From Gluconobacter albidus (GTDB lineage Bacteria > Pseudomonadota > Alphaproteobacteria > Acetobacterales > Acetobacteraceae): a stretch of DNA of 64,000 nt. Made by a program: the position numbers and the translations under genes. Within the stretch, counting starts at the first letter, position 1, and every line of letters begins with the position of its first letter. The notes under the pieces are model-generated. The model searched no databases. It worked only from the letters and a program-made list of their open reading frames with translations, and had not been told where the DNA came from. Shown piece after piece: positions 24,230-33,583 of the stretch. The stretch covers positions 124,001 through 188,000 of the forward strand of contig NZ_BEWL01000003.1 of the NCBI RefSeq assembly GCF_002723915.1, given 5' to 3'.

Positions 24230-26230
24230 TCAGGGAGTAATCGCCAGCCGGTTATCCGCACGGTCGATATCCGGAATGACGTGATCGGGATCGAGCGTCA
24301 CGGCCTTGAGGCCGTCATGAACCGGCAGCGAAACCACAATGTCGCTGCTCTGGCGCCAGGCTTCCGTCGGAATGCGAAGCTCTTCCGATTTCCCGTCCGC
24401 ATAATCGGCGCGCAGAACCACCGGCAGTGGGAGCCCCCCGTAATTGCGGACCTGCACGGTCGCAGGCTTTCCGGCGTCATGATGGACGTCTCCGAGCGCA
24501 TAGTCCGGAGCGGCATTGGTGAAATACCAGCCGCGCCAGAACCAGCCCAGGTCCTCGCCCGCTTCGCTGCTCATCAGCCGGAAGAAATCCGACGGAGACG
24601 GGTGTTTAAAAGCCCATTCCGCAATATAGCGCCGGAATGCCGCGTCGAACCGGACCGGTCCGAGGATCTGTTCGCGCAGCAGTTTCAATCCATAAGCGCC
24701 TTTGAAATACGTCACGCCATGACGGTATTTCTCCGACACGCCATCGGCGGCCGTCATGAGCACCGGTGCATCCGGATCAGTCAGAACCGGAACGATATCC
24801 TGCGCGGGGTTGCCGGTTTTGGGCGCAAATTCAGAATCGCGCTTGGGGGCGAACTCGCCATTATTGAAGTGATCGGATGCATACACATCAATGAATGTGT
24901 TGAAGCCCTCATCCATGAAGGCATTGCGGCGTTCATCCGTCCCCACAATCATCGGAAACCAGCCATGGCCCAGCTCATGGGTCGTGATCCAGAACAGTTC
25001 CGGGTCCCGGTCGCTCATGCCGTCAAAAACAATGCCGGGATATTCCATGCCCGCGCCATGACCACCCAGATTGATGGCGTTCGGCCAGGGGTATTCAAAC
25101 CACTTCGACGAGAAATATTCGATGGCGTGTTTGACGTAATCCGTCGAGCGGTCCCAGCCATGCGGCCCGATCCCCTCACGCGGATAGACTGACATCGCAA
25201 GCCTCGGCACGGCACGATAGTTCGTCCAGGGCACAACCGGCGGCAGATTGATACGCGCGGCATCCCAAACGAATGCCGGTGAAGCGGCAAACGCCACGTC
25301 GCGCGTGTTGCGCATCCCATAATGCCAGGTGACTTCGCCGCTCTGCTTCAGATGGCTTTTCGGATCGGTGATGTCATCGAGCGTGCGGATCATCACGCGC
25401 GTGTCGCTCTGCGCGGCCTGCGCAAGGCGGTTCCGCTCAACGGAGGTGAGAACCTGTTCAGGATTGAGAAGCGCGCCGGAGCCTACCAGCGTGTAGTTCC
25501 ACGGCACCGTCACGCTATAGTCGAAACTGCCATATTCCAGAAAGAACTCCTGCCCCAGATAAGGCAGCGTGTTCCAGCCACGACGGTCATCATAAACGCT
25601 CAGACGCGGATACCACTGCGCCACTTCATAAATATCGCCTTCGCGGGTCGGCGTGACGGCAGTGCGACCGCCCCAGGGGCCCGGCAGCGTGTAGTGCCAG
25701 TCGATCTTCACGAACGCCACGCCATGCGGGTCAATCGTACGGGGAAGCGTGAGCTGCATCCGCGTATCGGAAATCAGCGGCGTCACATCCACGTCCCGAC
25801 CACCCTGCACGACCGAGACATGCTCGATCACCATGCCGTCGGTGTGGTTGCCCGTCATCATGTGACTGCCCGGAATCGCCCCGACCTCACCCCGTGTATC
25901 GGCGCGATAGATGTTCTGGTCGAGCTGGAGCCACAGAACGTCCAGCGCCTCGGGGCTGTTGTTGCTGTAGGTCACGGTTTCGGAGCCGTGCAGGACATGC
26001 GCCTGCGTGTCGATCCGCGAATGGATCACGTAATCCGTACGGTTCTGCCAGTATTGCGGGCCCGGAAGCCCCGACCCCGAGCGATAGACGTTCGGAGCGT
26101 CGGGAAGGGTCAGGGGTGCGAAGACGGTGGCCGGGTCAGCGAGAGTTTTCGCAAAAGTGGTCGCAGGCAACAGGGCGGCGGGAGCGAGTACGCCTCCCAG
26201 CAGGGGAAGCAGAAAAAGGCGCACAGACAT
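24230..26230 (-). CDS. Secreted M1-family metallopeptidase
   Basis: 666 residues with an N-terminal signal peptide (MSVRLFLLPLLGGVLAPAAL). The gluzincin motif HELGH (His418, Glu419, His422) and the third zinc ligand Glu441 (NAFMDEGFNTF) are in place, preceded by GAGMEYPGI, the substrate-binding motif analogue of GxMEN. It should be a periplasmic or exported zinc aminopeptidase. The downstream terminator serves it. Its substrate range is unknown. Confidence 0.92.
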   Translation of the reverse strand: MSVRLFLLPLLGGVLAPAALLPATTFAKTLADPATVFAPLTLPDAPNVYRSGSGLPGPQYWQNRTDYVIHSRIDTQAHVLHGSETVTYSNNSPEALDVLWLQLDQNIYRADTRGEVGAIPGSHMMTGNHTDGMVIEHVSVVQGGRDVDVTPLISDTRMQLTLPRTIDPHGVAFVKIDWHYTLPGPWGGRTAVTPTREGDIYEVAQWYPRLSVYDDRRGWNTLPYLGQEFFLEYGSFDYSVTVPWNYTLVGSGALLNPEQVLTSVERNRLAQAAQSDTRVMIRTLDDITDPKSHLKQSGEVTWHYGMRNTRDVAFAASPAFVWDAARINLPPVVPWTNYRAVPRLAMSVYPREGIGPHGWDRSTDYVKHAIEYFSSKWFEYPWPNAINLGGHGAGMEYPGIVFDGMSDRDPELFWITTHELGHGWFPMIVGTDERRNAFMDEGFNTFIDVYASDHFNNGEFAPKRDSEFAPKTGNPAQDIVPVLTDPDAPVLMTAADGVSEKYRHGVTYFKGAYGLKLLREQILGPVRFDAAFRRYIAEWAFKHPSPSDFFRLMSSEAGEDLGWFWRGWYFTNAAPDYALGDVHHDAGKPATVQVRNYGGLPLPVVLRADYADGKSEELRIPTEAWRQSSDIVVSLPVHDGLKAVTLDPDHVIPDIDRADNRLAITP

Positions 26231-26263
26231 CCGGGGCAGGCCCTCCGTTGGGTAAGTTCGATG

Positions 26264-27016
26264 TTACCCCGTTATAATGTCGCCAAGCGCTCCCAGATAG
26301 GATGCCAGTTCAACTTTCAGCGGCATCAGATAGGCATTGTCGTTTTTTGCTGTCACGACAGCCAGCATCCGGCGCGCGAAAGCGATGTTGCCGTCGAGCG
26401 TCCCGTCGTAATCGCGCGGGAAGATCACATGGTTCATGCGCTCCCAGTACCGGCGCGACTTGTCGCCCAGAACCGGGGAGATGCCCCAGAACACCGTGTC
26501 GTCCCGCAGCCAGTCCATGCAGTATTCGAGCATCGGAATGTCGAAAAGCGGCTGGGTAAAAAAGCCACAGGCCCCGGCATCGCGTTTGCGGGCGATCTCC
26601 TCGAGCTCCTGATACGGCGCGCGGCGATAGGGGTCGAACACCGCATAAACCTTCAGATGCGGGGCCTCGCGACGATAACGTTCGATGATCTGCGCAGACG
26701 TGTTGGGATAGACCACCCGGTCGCTGCCGGCTGGCGGCGGATCTCCGGCGACGACCAGAATGGAGGTCAGCTCCGGCCGGTCCGCACCCGGCAGCGGCGC
26801 ATTCGGGGCGATATCGGTCGCACGGACATGCGCGATCACCTCAAACGGCGCCTGTTTCACAATCAGCGATGCGGCGTCATGGCTGCGCAGGTCAAAGCGT
26901 ATCAGGTCCGGGACGTTCAGCGTGCTGACCTGCGGCAGGATATCCCGCACGGTCTGCACATCCGCCATCAGGGATTCGGGCGTGCGCGGAACCAGTTCAA
27001 CAGAAACGCGCGTCAT
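26264..27016 (-). CDS. metF: Methylenetetrahydrofolate reductase-like protein
   Basis: 250 residues, shorter than typical MetF (about 290). [20 protein letters not shown] begins a TIM-barrel FAD enzyme; LVVAGDPPP corresponds to the family GDxP loop and [16 protein letters not shown] to the FxQP segment. The likely reaction reduces 5,10-methylene-THF to 5-methyl-THF for methionine synthesis. ATGA overlap with the stop of folD makes them a translationally coupled one-carbon pair. The short length could indicate a divergent MTHFR-like subfamily. Confidence 0.78.
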   Translation of the reverse strand: MTRVSVELVPRTPESLMADVQTVRDILPQVSTLNVPDLIRFDLRSHDAASLIVKQAPFEVIAHVRATDIAPNAPLPGADRPELTSILVVAGDPPPAGSDRVVYPNTSAQIIERYRREAPHLKVYAVFDPYRRAPYQELEEIARKRDAGACGFFTQPLFDIPMLEYCMDWLRDDTVFWGISPVLGDKSRRYWERMNHVIFPRDYDGTLDGNIAFARRMLAVVTAKNDNAYLMPLKVELASYLGALGDIITG

Positions 27017-27936
27017 GAGGAGGCATCCGCAGAGGTTGCGGAGGATGTAGCGCGGGCGGCCTGAAGCGTATTGTGCAGCAGGCAGGCAATCGTCATCGGC
27101 CCAACGCCACCCGGAACCGGCGTGATGTGCCCGGCAACCGGAAGCGCTTCGTCAAACACCACGTCCCCAACCAGGCGCGTCTTGCCGTTTTCCGCTGCAA
27201 CGCGGGTGATGCCAACGTCAATCACGGTCGCCCCCGGCTTGATCCAGTCCCCGCGAACCAGACCACTCTTACCGGTCGCAACGACCAGAATGTCCGCCTC
27301 GCGCGCCAGCTCCTTCGTGTTGCGCGTATGGATATGCGCCACCGTGACCGTGCAGTTCTCCTTGAGCAGAAGCTGCGCCATCGGCTTGCCGACGAGATTG
27401 GACGCGCCGATCACCACAGCATGCTTGCCGGTCATGTCCTTGTGGACGGACTGAAGCAGCATCAGACAGCCCAGCGGCGTGCAGGGCACAATCCCATCGA
27501 TCCCGAGCGACAGACGTCCCGCATTGACTTCGCCCAGACCGTCCACATCCTTGTGCGGCGCAATGGCGTTCGTCACCACAACCGGGTCGATCTGTGCCGG
27601 CAGGGGAAGCTGCACCAGAATGCCGTGAATTTTCGGATTGGTGTTGAGCTGCGCAATCAGGTCCAGCAGTTCGTCCTGCGACGTGCTCTGCGGAAGCATG
27701 TGCATGAAGGAACGCATCCCCACGCGATGGGTCTGGATCGCCTTGTTCTTCACATAGACTTCCGACGCCGGATCGTTGCCCACCAGCACCACGGCGAGGC
27801 CGGGGATCGTATTGCCCTGCTCGACGAACTTCGCCACTTCACGCCCCACCTGATCGGTCAGGGCACGGGCGATGGCCTTGCCGTCGATGATCCTGGAGGC
27901 CAGTTCGGACTGCTTCTCGGGGGACAACGTGCTCAT
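27013..27936 (-). CDS. folD: Bifunctional methylene-THF dehydrogenase/cyclohydrolase
   Basis: 307 residues of FolD, which interconverts 5,10-methylene-, methenyl- and 10-formyl-tetrahydrofolate. The segments [15 protein letters not shown], the cofactor-binding [17 protein letters not shown] and [17 protein letters not shown] are diagnostic. ATG 27936 follows GGAGAG. It precedes the MTHFR-like gene and is divergent from threonine aldolase, an enzyme that releases glycine and feeds the same one-carbon pool. Confidence 0.96.
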   Translation of the reverse strand: MSTLSPEKQSELASRIIDGKAIARALTDQVGREVAKFVEQGNTIPGLAVVLVGNDPASEVYVKNKAIQTHRVGMRSFMHMLPQSTSQDELLDLIAQLNTNPKIHGILVQLPLPAQIDPVVVTNAIAPHKDVDGLGEVNAGRLSLGIDGIVPCTPLGCLMLLQSVHKDMTGKHAVVIGASNLVGKPMAQLLLKENCTVTVAHIHTRNTKELAREADILVVATGKSGLVRGDWIKPGATVIDVGITRVAAENGKTRLVGDVVFDEALPVAGHITPVPGGVGPMTIACLLHNTLQAARATSSATSADASS

Positions 27937-28019
27937 GGGCTCTCCGGATGACAACAGGCGGTCGTTTCAGTTACGCTGGCAAACAGGCCGTAACGGCTGC
28001 AGGAACTGAGGATGGTCTC

Positions 28020-29084
28020 GTGACCGACGAAATACGCAAGAACTTCGCCAGTGACAATGTTTCTCCCGCATGTCCCGCCGTTATGGACGCCATGATGCGC
28101 GCCAATGCGGGCAACGTCGGCTCTTATGGCGACGATGCGCTGAGCCGGTCCCTGAATGCCCGGTTCGGCGCGGTTTTTGAAACGGACGTCGCGGCCTTCC
28201 CGGTCGTGACGGGCACGGCGGCCAACAGTCTGGCGCTGTCCTCGCTGGTAGCACCCTACGGCGCGGTTCTGTGTGACCAGAGCGCGCATATCAGCAACGA
28301 CGAGGGGGGCGCCCCCGAATTCTTCATGCATGGCGCCAAACTCGTCACGCTCCCCTCCGCCGACGGCCGCATGGACGCCGAAGCCCTGCGCACGGGCCTG
28401 CGGGTCAATGCGCAGGGCGGAATTCTCAAACCCCCCATCCACGCCCTGTCGCTGACGCAGGCCACGGAATGGGGCACGGTCTATGCGCTGAAAGACCTCG
28501 CGGATCTCTGTGCGATCGCCCATGACCACGACATCCCCGTCCATCTGGACGGCTCGCGACTGAGCAATGCCATTGCCCATCTGGGCTGCACGCCAGCAGA
28601 GGCGACATGGAAAGCCGGGGTGGATGTCCTGTCGTTCGGCGGTACGAAATGCGGGGCCATGGCAGCGGAAGCGGTCGTGTTCTTCGTCAATGACCGCACG
28701 CGCCCGGTCCTGAAGGATTTCGAGCGTCGCATCAAACGCAGCGGGCATCTGTGGTCCAAGGCCCGCTTCCTGAGCGCGCAGCTTCTGGCGCTGCTGGAAG
28801 ACGGGCTGTGGCTGAAAAACAGCGCCCATGCCAACGCCATGGCCCAGCGCATCGTCGAAGGTCTGCGCCGTCACGCGGGTGCACAGCTTCCGTTCGAGAC
28901 GCAGGGCAACGAAGTGTTCGTCATCCTGCCGGACCGGCTGGTCGAGGAGCTTGAGGCGGCGGGATACGGATTTTATCGCTGGCCCACGCCGGAAGGCGTC
29001 TCGGGCACGCTCATCCGCCTCGTGCCGAGTTTTCACACACGCATCGAAGACGTCGATGCGCTGCTGGCCGAAATCTCTGCCTGA
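28020..29084 (+). CDS. ltaE: Low-specificity threonine aldolase
   Basis: 354 residues of the PLP fold-type I beta-eliminating lyase family, cleaving threonine (and allo-threonine) to glycine and acetaldehyde. SDNVSPACPAVMDAM starts the catalytic domain; the PLP lysine is Lys210 in SFGGTKCGAM, and VHLDGSRLSNA is the metal/PLP support region. Start GTG 28020 has GAGGA about 10 bases upstream. It is divergent from folD and abuts sdaA with no gap. Confidence 0.92.
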   Translation: MTDEIRKNFASDNVSPACPAVMDAMMRANAGNVGSYGDDALSRSLNARFGAVFETDVAAFPVVTGTAANSLALSSLVAPYGAVLCDQSAHISNDEGGAPEFFMHGAKLVTLPSADGRMDAEALRTGLRVNAQGGILKPPIHALSLTQATEWGTVYALKDLADLCAIAHDHDIPVHLDGSRLSNAIAHLGCTPAEATWKAGVDVLSFGGTKCGAMAAEAVVFFVNDRTRPVLKDFERRIKRSGHLWSKARFLSAQLLALLEDGLWLKNSAHANAMAQRIVEGLRRHAGAQLPFETQGNEVFVILPDRLVEELEAAGYGFYRWPTPEGVSGTLIRLVPSFHTRIEDVDALLAEISA

Positions 29085-30443
29085 ATGATCAGCCTGTTCG
29101 ACCTGTTCAAGATCGGCATCGGGCCGTCCTCGTCCCATACCGTCGGCCCCATGCGCGCGGCCACCCGCTTTGCCGAGAGCCTGAACGACACGCCGGACGT
29201 GGCGCGACTGCGCGTGACGCTCTATGGCTCGCTCGCCTGGACAGCCCGGGGCCATGCCACGGACCGCGCGGTCATTCTCGGACTGGCGGGAGAAAAGCCC
29301 GACACGATGGACCCGGCGCTCGCAGACGGCATCGTGCAGTCCGTGACGCAGGCGCATCTGATCCCGCTCAACGGCCACCCCACGCCGTTCAACCCGGACA
29401 CGGACATCGTTCTCGACACGAAGACCGTCCCGCCGGTCCATCCCAACACGCTCCAGTTCGAAGCATTCGATTCCACAGACACCCTGCTCGCCTGCGCGCG
29501 CTTCTGTTCGGTCGGCGGCGGCTTCATCGTACCGGAACAGGTCACCGAAACCGCGACCTACGCCCAGCCCGACATGCCGTATGACTTCACCAGCGGCACG
29601 GAGCTTCTGGAGCGCACGCAAAACACAGGGCTCGATATCGCAGGCGTCGTTCTGGCGAACGAAAGCGTGCTGCGACCCTGCGCCGAGGTCGAAGCCTATC
29701 TGGACCGGATCGTCTCCGTGATGATGGACTGCGTGGACGCCGGGCTGCACCGCTCCGGCACGCTGCCGGGACGGCTGAACGTCCGCCGACGGGCCGCCGC
29801 ACTCTACGAACGGCTCAAGGACCAGAGCCGCAGCAACCAGCCCTCCGCGCACGGCATCATGGACTGGATCAGCCTGTTCGCCATTGCGGTGAACGAGGAA
29901 AATGCTGCCGGAGGGCGCGTCGTCACAGCCCCCACCAATGGCGCCTCGGGCGTGATCCCGGCCGTGCTGCGCTATTACCGGGAGTTCTGCCCCGAATACT
30001 CGCTCGACGGACAGCGCCGGTTTCTGCTGACGGCCGCGGCTATCGGCGGACTGTTCAAGCTCAATGCGTCGATTTCAGGCGCGGAAGTCGGCTGTCAGGG
30101 AGAAGTCGGCGTCGCGTCTTCGATGGCGGCGGCCGGGCTGGCGGCGGCTCTGGGCGCCACGCCACTTCAGGTGGAAAATGCCGCAGAAATCGGCATGGAA
30201 CATCACCTTGGCATGACCTGCGACCCGGTGGCCGGGCTGGTGCAGATCCCGTGCATCGAGCGCAATGCGTTCGGCGCGATCAAGGCCATCAATGCGGCCT
30301 CCCTCGCCATGCACGGCGACGGTGCGCATCACGTCTCGCTCGATCAGGTCATCCGCACGATGGCCGAGACGGGACGCGACATGAACCACCGCTACAAGGA
30401 AACGTCGCTCGGCGGTCTGGCCGTCAATTTCCCCGAATGCTGA
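29085..30443 (+). CDS. sdaA: L-serine ammonia-lyase (iron-sulfur type)
   Basis: 452 residues of the single-chain SdaA, which converts L-serine to pyruvate and ammonia using a [4Fe-4S] cluster. Conserved segments include [14 protein letters not shown] near the start, [27 protein letters not shown], and the cysteines in [19 protein letters not shown]. Its start follows the ltaE stop directly (TGA then ATG), so ltaE-sdaA form a serine/threonine catabolic operon. Confidence 0.95.
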   Translation: MISLFDLFKIGIGPSSSHTVGPMRAATRFAESLNDTPDVARLRVTLYGSLAWTARGHATDRAVILGLAGEKPDTMDPALADGIVQSVTQAHLIPLNGHPTPFNPDTDIVLDTKTVPPVHPNTLQFEAFDSTDTLLACARFCSVGGGFIVPEQVTETATYAQPDMPYDFTSGTELLERTQNTGLDIAGVVLANESVLRPCAEVEAYLDRIVSVMMDCVDAGLHRSGTLPGRLNVRRRAAALYERLKDQSRSNQPSAHGIMDWISLFAIAVNEENAAGGRVVTAPTNGASGVIPAVLRYYREFCPEYSLDGQRRFLLTAAAIGGLFKLNASISGAEVGCQGEVGVASSMAAAGLAAALGATPLQVENAAEIGMEHHLGMTCDPVAGLVQIPCIERNAFGAIKAINAASLAMHGDGAHHVSLDQVIRTMAETGRDMNHRYKETSLGGLAVNFPEC

Positions 30444-30449
30444 AAAGCC

Positions 30450-31580
30450 TCACGCTGCGGCCATGAACTCCGCAATGGCGTCCGCGGCGCGTTGCGATCC
30501 CCCCAGAAGCGGGGTGCCGAAGGTTTCCTGAAACAGACTTTCCTGCGCCGGACGATACGCCGCATGACGCTCCCGCGCGCGGGCAATGGCAGGCATGAGA
30601 TCGTCCAGATCCTCCACCACTTCGCCCAGCGTCCAGTGCAGAAAATACGGATCATCCCGCCAGGGCAGTTTGCGCGGATTGAGGAAAACGCAGGGGCGCG
30701 GAATGCCGAGGAACTCGTAAACCTGACTGCTGACATCGCCAATATAGAGCGCGGCCTGAGACGTGTAGGTCATGTCCAGCATGGCGGACGACCCGGTATC
30801 GACCATCACTTCGGGGCTACGCTGCCGCTTGAGCTGACGCTCGCGAATACCAAACCCCTTGTGGAAGGTCTTGATATGCGGCGCCACAACCAGATTGTAA
30901 TCGCTCTCCCCGGTCTCGCTCTGGGCCTTGAACCCCCGGATCAGCGGCATCATCCAGCCTGACGCCGATGTCAGCTTGCGCTGGTAATGCGGATTATACA
31001 GTGCAAAAGGGCGACCATTGCCAAACGAGATCGTCTTCTCGCGCTGTACGGCCTCGAACACATCGAATTTCGGATACCCCACAACCCGCGTGGTTTCCTG
31101 TTTCAGAAGGCCCTTGTCCTGAAAATAGCTCTCGACCTTGGGGCCGGGAACGAGCGTCAGATCAAAATCCCGCACGAGATGTTCGTCATTGACGTAGCGG
31201 TCCCCGGCACCATGCATCAGCAGGATGAGTTTCGGGCCGCAAAGCCCCATCTCCCTGAGCACACCGGCCGTATATTCCGTCGCCACCACCGCATCATACT
31301 GGTTCAGCTCGGCGATGTTCTCCCGCAGCACCACCAGCCGCTCCTGATCGAGGCGTCTTGCGCGCTTCAGTAGACGGGCTTTCAGCGATTTCGGAAAAGC
31401 CTTCAGCGGCAGGTCAGGCACGTCCAGCGCACGGCGGATGCGGGCGAGATGCTTCACCGTCTCGGGAAAACTGTAATATTCCACCACATCATGACCGGGG
31501 ATCGCAGCCAGTGCACTGGCGACGGACGCCGTATGATAGCACTGGTAGGGCTCGGCAATATAAATGAAGGCGATTTTCAT
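30450..31580 (-). CDS. CDP-glycerol glycerophosphotransferase-like/surface polysaccharide protein
   Basis: 376 residues. LILLMHGAGDRYVNDEHLVRDFDLTLVPG and MLDMTYTSQAALYIGDVSSQVYEFLGIPRPCVF are characteristic of the CDP-Glycerol:poly(glycerophosphate) glycerophosphotransferase superfamily (a GT-B-like fold). It probably transfers a glycerophosphate or sugar residue in capsule, O-antigen or exopolysaccharide synthesis, in line with the flippase gene divergently encoded next to it. Its precise donor and acceptor cannot be read from sequence. It converges on sdaA. Confidence 0.7.
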   Translation of the reverse strand: MKIAFIYIAEPYQCYHTASVASALAAIPGHDVVEYYSFPETVKHLARIRRALDVPDLPLKAFPKSLKARLLKRARRLDQERLVVLRENIAELNQYDAVVATEYTAGVLREMGLCGPKLILLMHGAGDRYVNDEHLVRDFDLTLVPGPKVESYFQDKGLLKQETTRVVGYPKFDVFEAVQREKTISFGNGRPFALYNPHYQRKLTSASGWMMPLIRGFKAQSETGESDYNLVVAPHIKTFHKGFGIRERQLKRQRSPEVMVDTGSSAMLDMTYTSQAALYIGDVSSQVYEFLGIPRPCVFLNPRKLPWRDDPYFLHWTLGEVVEDLDDLMPAIARARERHAAYRPAQESLFQETFGTPLLGGSQRAADAIAEFMAAA

Positions 31581-31814
31581 GACTGATCAGATGCGTCCTG
31601 CCTGAAAAACAGGCCGGAAACCTGCGCTTTTCGGGATGGGGCCTTCAGGAGAAGACGGGTCGCCGCAAGATCCCGTCCGCAGAAATCCTGACACCGAAAT
31701 ACGTAACATTTTCTTCATAATCCCTGACCTTTTCGTGTCAAGAAACCTTCTCAAAATGCTACAATTCGTTACTGGCATAGACACTCTGGCGGCTTTGTGG
31801 TCAGTAAGGCCCGC

Positions 31815-33125
31815 ATGTCCGGCGAACGCTCCGTTTTCAAATCCATTTTCAAAAATGTCAGTGTTCTCACCCTCGGTCGCATCGCCAATGCGCTGTGCAG
31901 CTTCATCTATATCGCCGTGGCCGTCCGTGCTCTGGGACTGTCCGATTTCGGACTGCTGATCCTGATCCATTCTCTGGCCTCGACCGGCTCCGTCCTGTCG
32001 CGGATGCAGTCCTGGCAGACGCTGATCCGCTTCGGCAGCGACAGCTTCAGCAGCAATGATACGGACCTCCTGCACCGGGTCGTCCATTTCTGCATCCGTC
32101 TCGACACGCTTTCGGCGGCCTTCGCCATCGCTTTCGGCCTCGTGGGCGTGCAGATCTACGGCCACACCGCAAACTGGTCCGCGCATGTGCGGTTTCTGGC
32201 CGATCTGTATGTCTGCGTCAGCCCGCTGATGTATTCAGGCTGGGCGAACGGAATCCTGCGGATGGCAGGGAAATTCCATCTCGTCCCGATCATCGACAGC
32301 TGTGCCGCCATCGCCAAGACATTCGGCGTGCTGCTGGGCTATATCCTGCATCTGAAGCTCGGATATTTCCTGTTCGTCTGGGCCATGACGATCGTCATCG
32401 ACTACGGCTTTTACATTTATTATGCGCTGGACATCCTGCACCGGAAATTCCGCTTCCGGTATTTCCGGGCGTTCCGGCACTGGCGCTGGCAGATCCCGGG
32501 CATGTGGCAGTTCACACGCGCGGCCAGCATCAACCAGACGCTGGGCAACATCTCGGGCCATGTGGCAACGCTGGTTGTCGGAACGGGCCTCGGACCGGCG
32601 GAAGCGGCCGTTTTCCGCGTCTGCCGCCAGATCGCGGACGGGATCGTCACCCCGGCGCAGCTCATCTCCCCCGTCCTCTATCCCGAACTGGTCCGGATGC
32701 GGGACCGGCAGGACTGGCGCGGCCTCAAGCGTGTGACCTGGAAAATGTTCGGCGTTCTGGGCGGCCTTTCAATCGTCCTTCTGCTGCTGTCCGCCTTCTT
32801 CGGATCGACGATCTTCCGCTTCCTGCTGCATGTCCATGTGCATCACACGTCGCTCTATATTTCCATCATGCTGCTGGCGGCGGTGTTCAGCCTGCTGGTC
32901 ATCCCGCTTGAGCCGCTGCTGATCGTCGTGGGGCATGTGAAGTTCCTCATGAAGAACCGCACCGCCGTCATGGCGATCTATTTCCCGGCGCTCTATGTTC
33001 TGACGCGGCATTTTGGTCTCGCAGGAGCCTGCCTGTCGACGGCGGCGTGCAATGCGACGATCCTGCTGTCGCAGATGCTGGGTGTCTGGTTCTTTTACGA
33101 TCGGATCGGCAAGGCGGAGCGCTGA
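31815..33125 (+). CDS. Wzx-type polysaccharide flippase / oligosaccharide transporter
   Basis: About 436 residues with 12-14 hydrophobic helices of the MATE/polysaccharide-transporter (MOP) superfamily. The N-terminal RSVFKSIFKNVSVLTLGRIA leads into the first helix. It likely flips lipid-linked repeat units across the inner membrane. ATG 31815 (with AAGG 5 bases upstream) is the preferred start; GTG 31797 is an alternative. It is divergent from a glycerophosphotransferase-like gene and lies in a small polysaccharide cluster. The 230 bp upstream hold no gene that I can support. Confidence 0.82.
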   Translation: MSGERSVFKSIFKNVSVLTLGRIANALCSFIYIAVAVRALGLSDFGLLILIHSLASTGSVLSRMQSWQTLIRFGSDSFSSNDTDLLHRVVHFCIRLDTLSAAFAIAFGLVGVQIYGHTANWSAHVRFLADLYVCVSPLMYSGWANGILRMAGKFHLVPIIDSCAAIAKTFGVLLGYILHLKLGYFLFVWAMTIVIDYGFYIYYALDILHRKFRFRYFRAFRHWRWQIPGMWQFTRAASINQTLGNISGHVATLVVGTGLGPAEAAVFRVCRQIADGIVTPAQLISPVLYPELVRMRDRQDWRGLKRVTWKMFGVLGGLSIVLLLLSAFFGSTIFRFLLHVHVHHTSLYISIMLLAAVFSLLVIPLEPLLIVVGHVKFLMKNRTAVMAIYFPALYVLTRHFGLAGACLSTAACNATILLSQMLGVWFFYDRIGKAER

Positions 33126-33132
33126 CCCCGCA

Positions 33133-33447
33133 TCAGTGCAGAAGATGTGTGGCGTAGGAAGAATGATGGAACACGGCATACCCTGTCACCGCCATTTCCA
33201 CAAAGACCAGCTCCAGAACGAGCAGGACCTTTTTGCGAGTTGAAAGCCCTCTGAAACGGGTCTTGATCTTCGCATCGTCTCCAGTCGCGGCCCATGCAAT
33301 GGCGGCAAACCAGCCTGCAAACGTGAAGGCAAACGCCAGATTTACCACAAACGCCTCGCGCCAATGAACCTTGCGGGTACAGAGGGCAATGATCGTTGGG
33401 AGAAAAGTCAGCGCCAGCAAAGCCAGCGCTCCACCGACAAACTTCAT
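33133..33447 (-). CDS. Superinfection-immunity (Imm)-like small membrane protein
   Basis: 104 residues with two or three membrane helices: MKFVGGALALLALTFLPTII, then EAFVVNLAFAFTFAGWFAA. The arrangement LPTIIAL...NLxxAxTFxGW matches PF14373-type superinfection-immunity proteins; T4 Imm of that family blocks phage DNA entry. In chromosomal homologues the role is unproven. It converges on the flippase and is 140 bp from degP. The cytoplasmic C-terminus is lysine/arginine-rich around KIKTRFRGLSTRKK. Confidence 0.65.
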   Translation of the reverse strand: MKFVGGALALLALTFLPTIIALCTRKVHWREAFVVNLAFAFTFAGWFAAIAWAATGDDAKIKTRFRGLSTRKKVLLVLELVFVEMAVTGYAVFHHSSYATHLLH

Positions 33448-33528
33448 GACAGTAATCAGGTGCACGACAACACGGTCCCGAACGGGTGAAAGCCCGACAG
33501 TATTTCGGATCCGATACGAAAACAAACA

Positions 33529-33566
33529 TAAAAAAGGCGGGAAGGTCTGACCCTTCCCGCCTTTTC
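33529..33566 (-). terminator. Intrinsic terminator of degP
   Basis: AAAAAGGCGGGAAGG on the plus strand is mirrored by CCTTCCCGCCTTTT, so reading on the minus strand there is a GC-rich hairpin followed by a T-run. It lies 18 bases downstream of the degP stop and before the convergent-facing superinfection-immunity gene. Confidence 0.85.
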
Positions 33567-33583
33567 TGGTTTTGGCGTGCCCC

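Noticed and set aside
27933-29852. 639-codon open frame antisense to ltaE and sdaA
   Set aside because: Shadow of two strongly conserved enzymes; composition is Arg/Gly/Asp/His-rich and it has no recognisable motif.
31636-31959. 107-codon frame upstream of the flippase
   Set aside because: Most of it overlaps the flippase gene in another frame, with no family signature or ribosome-binding site.
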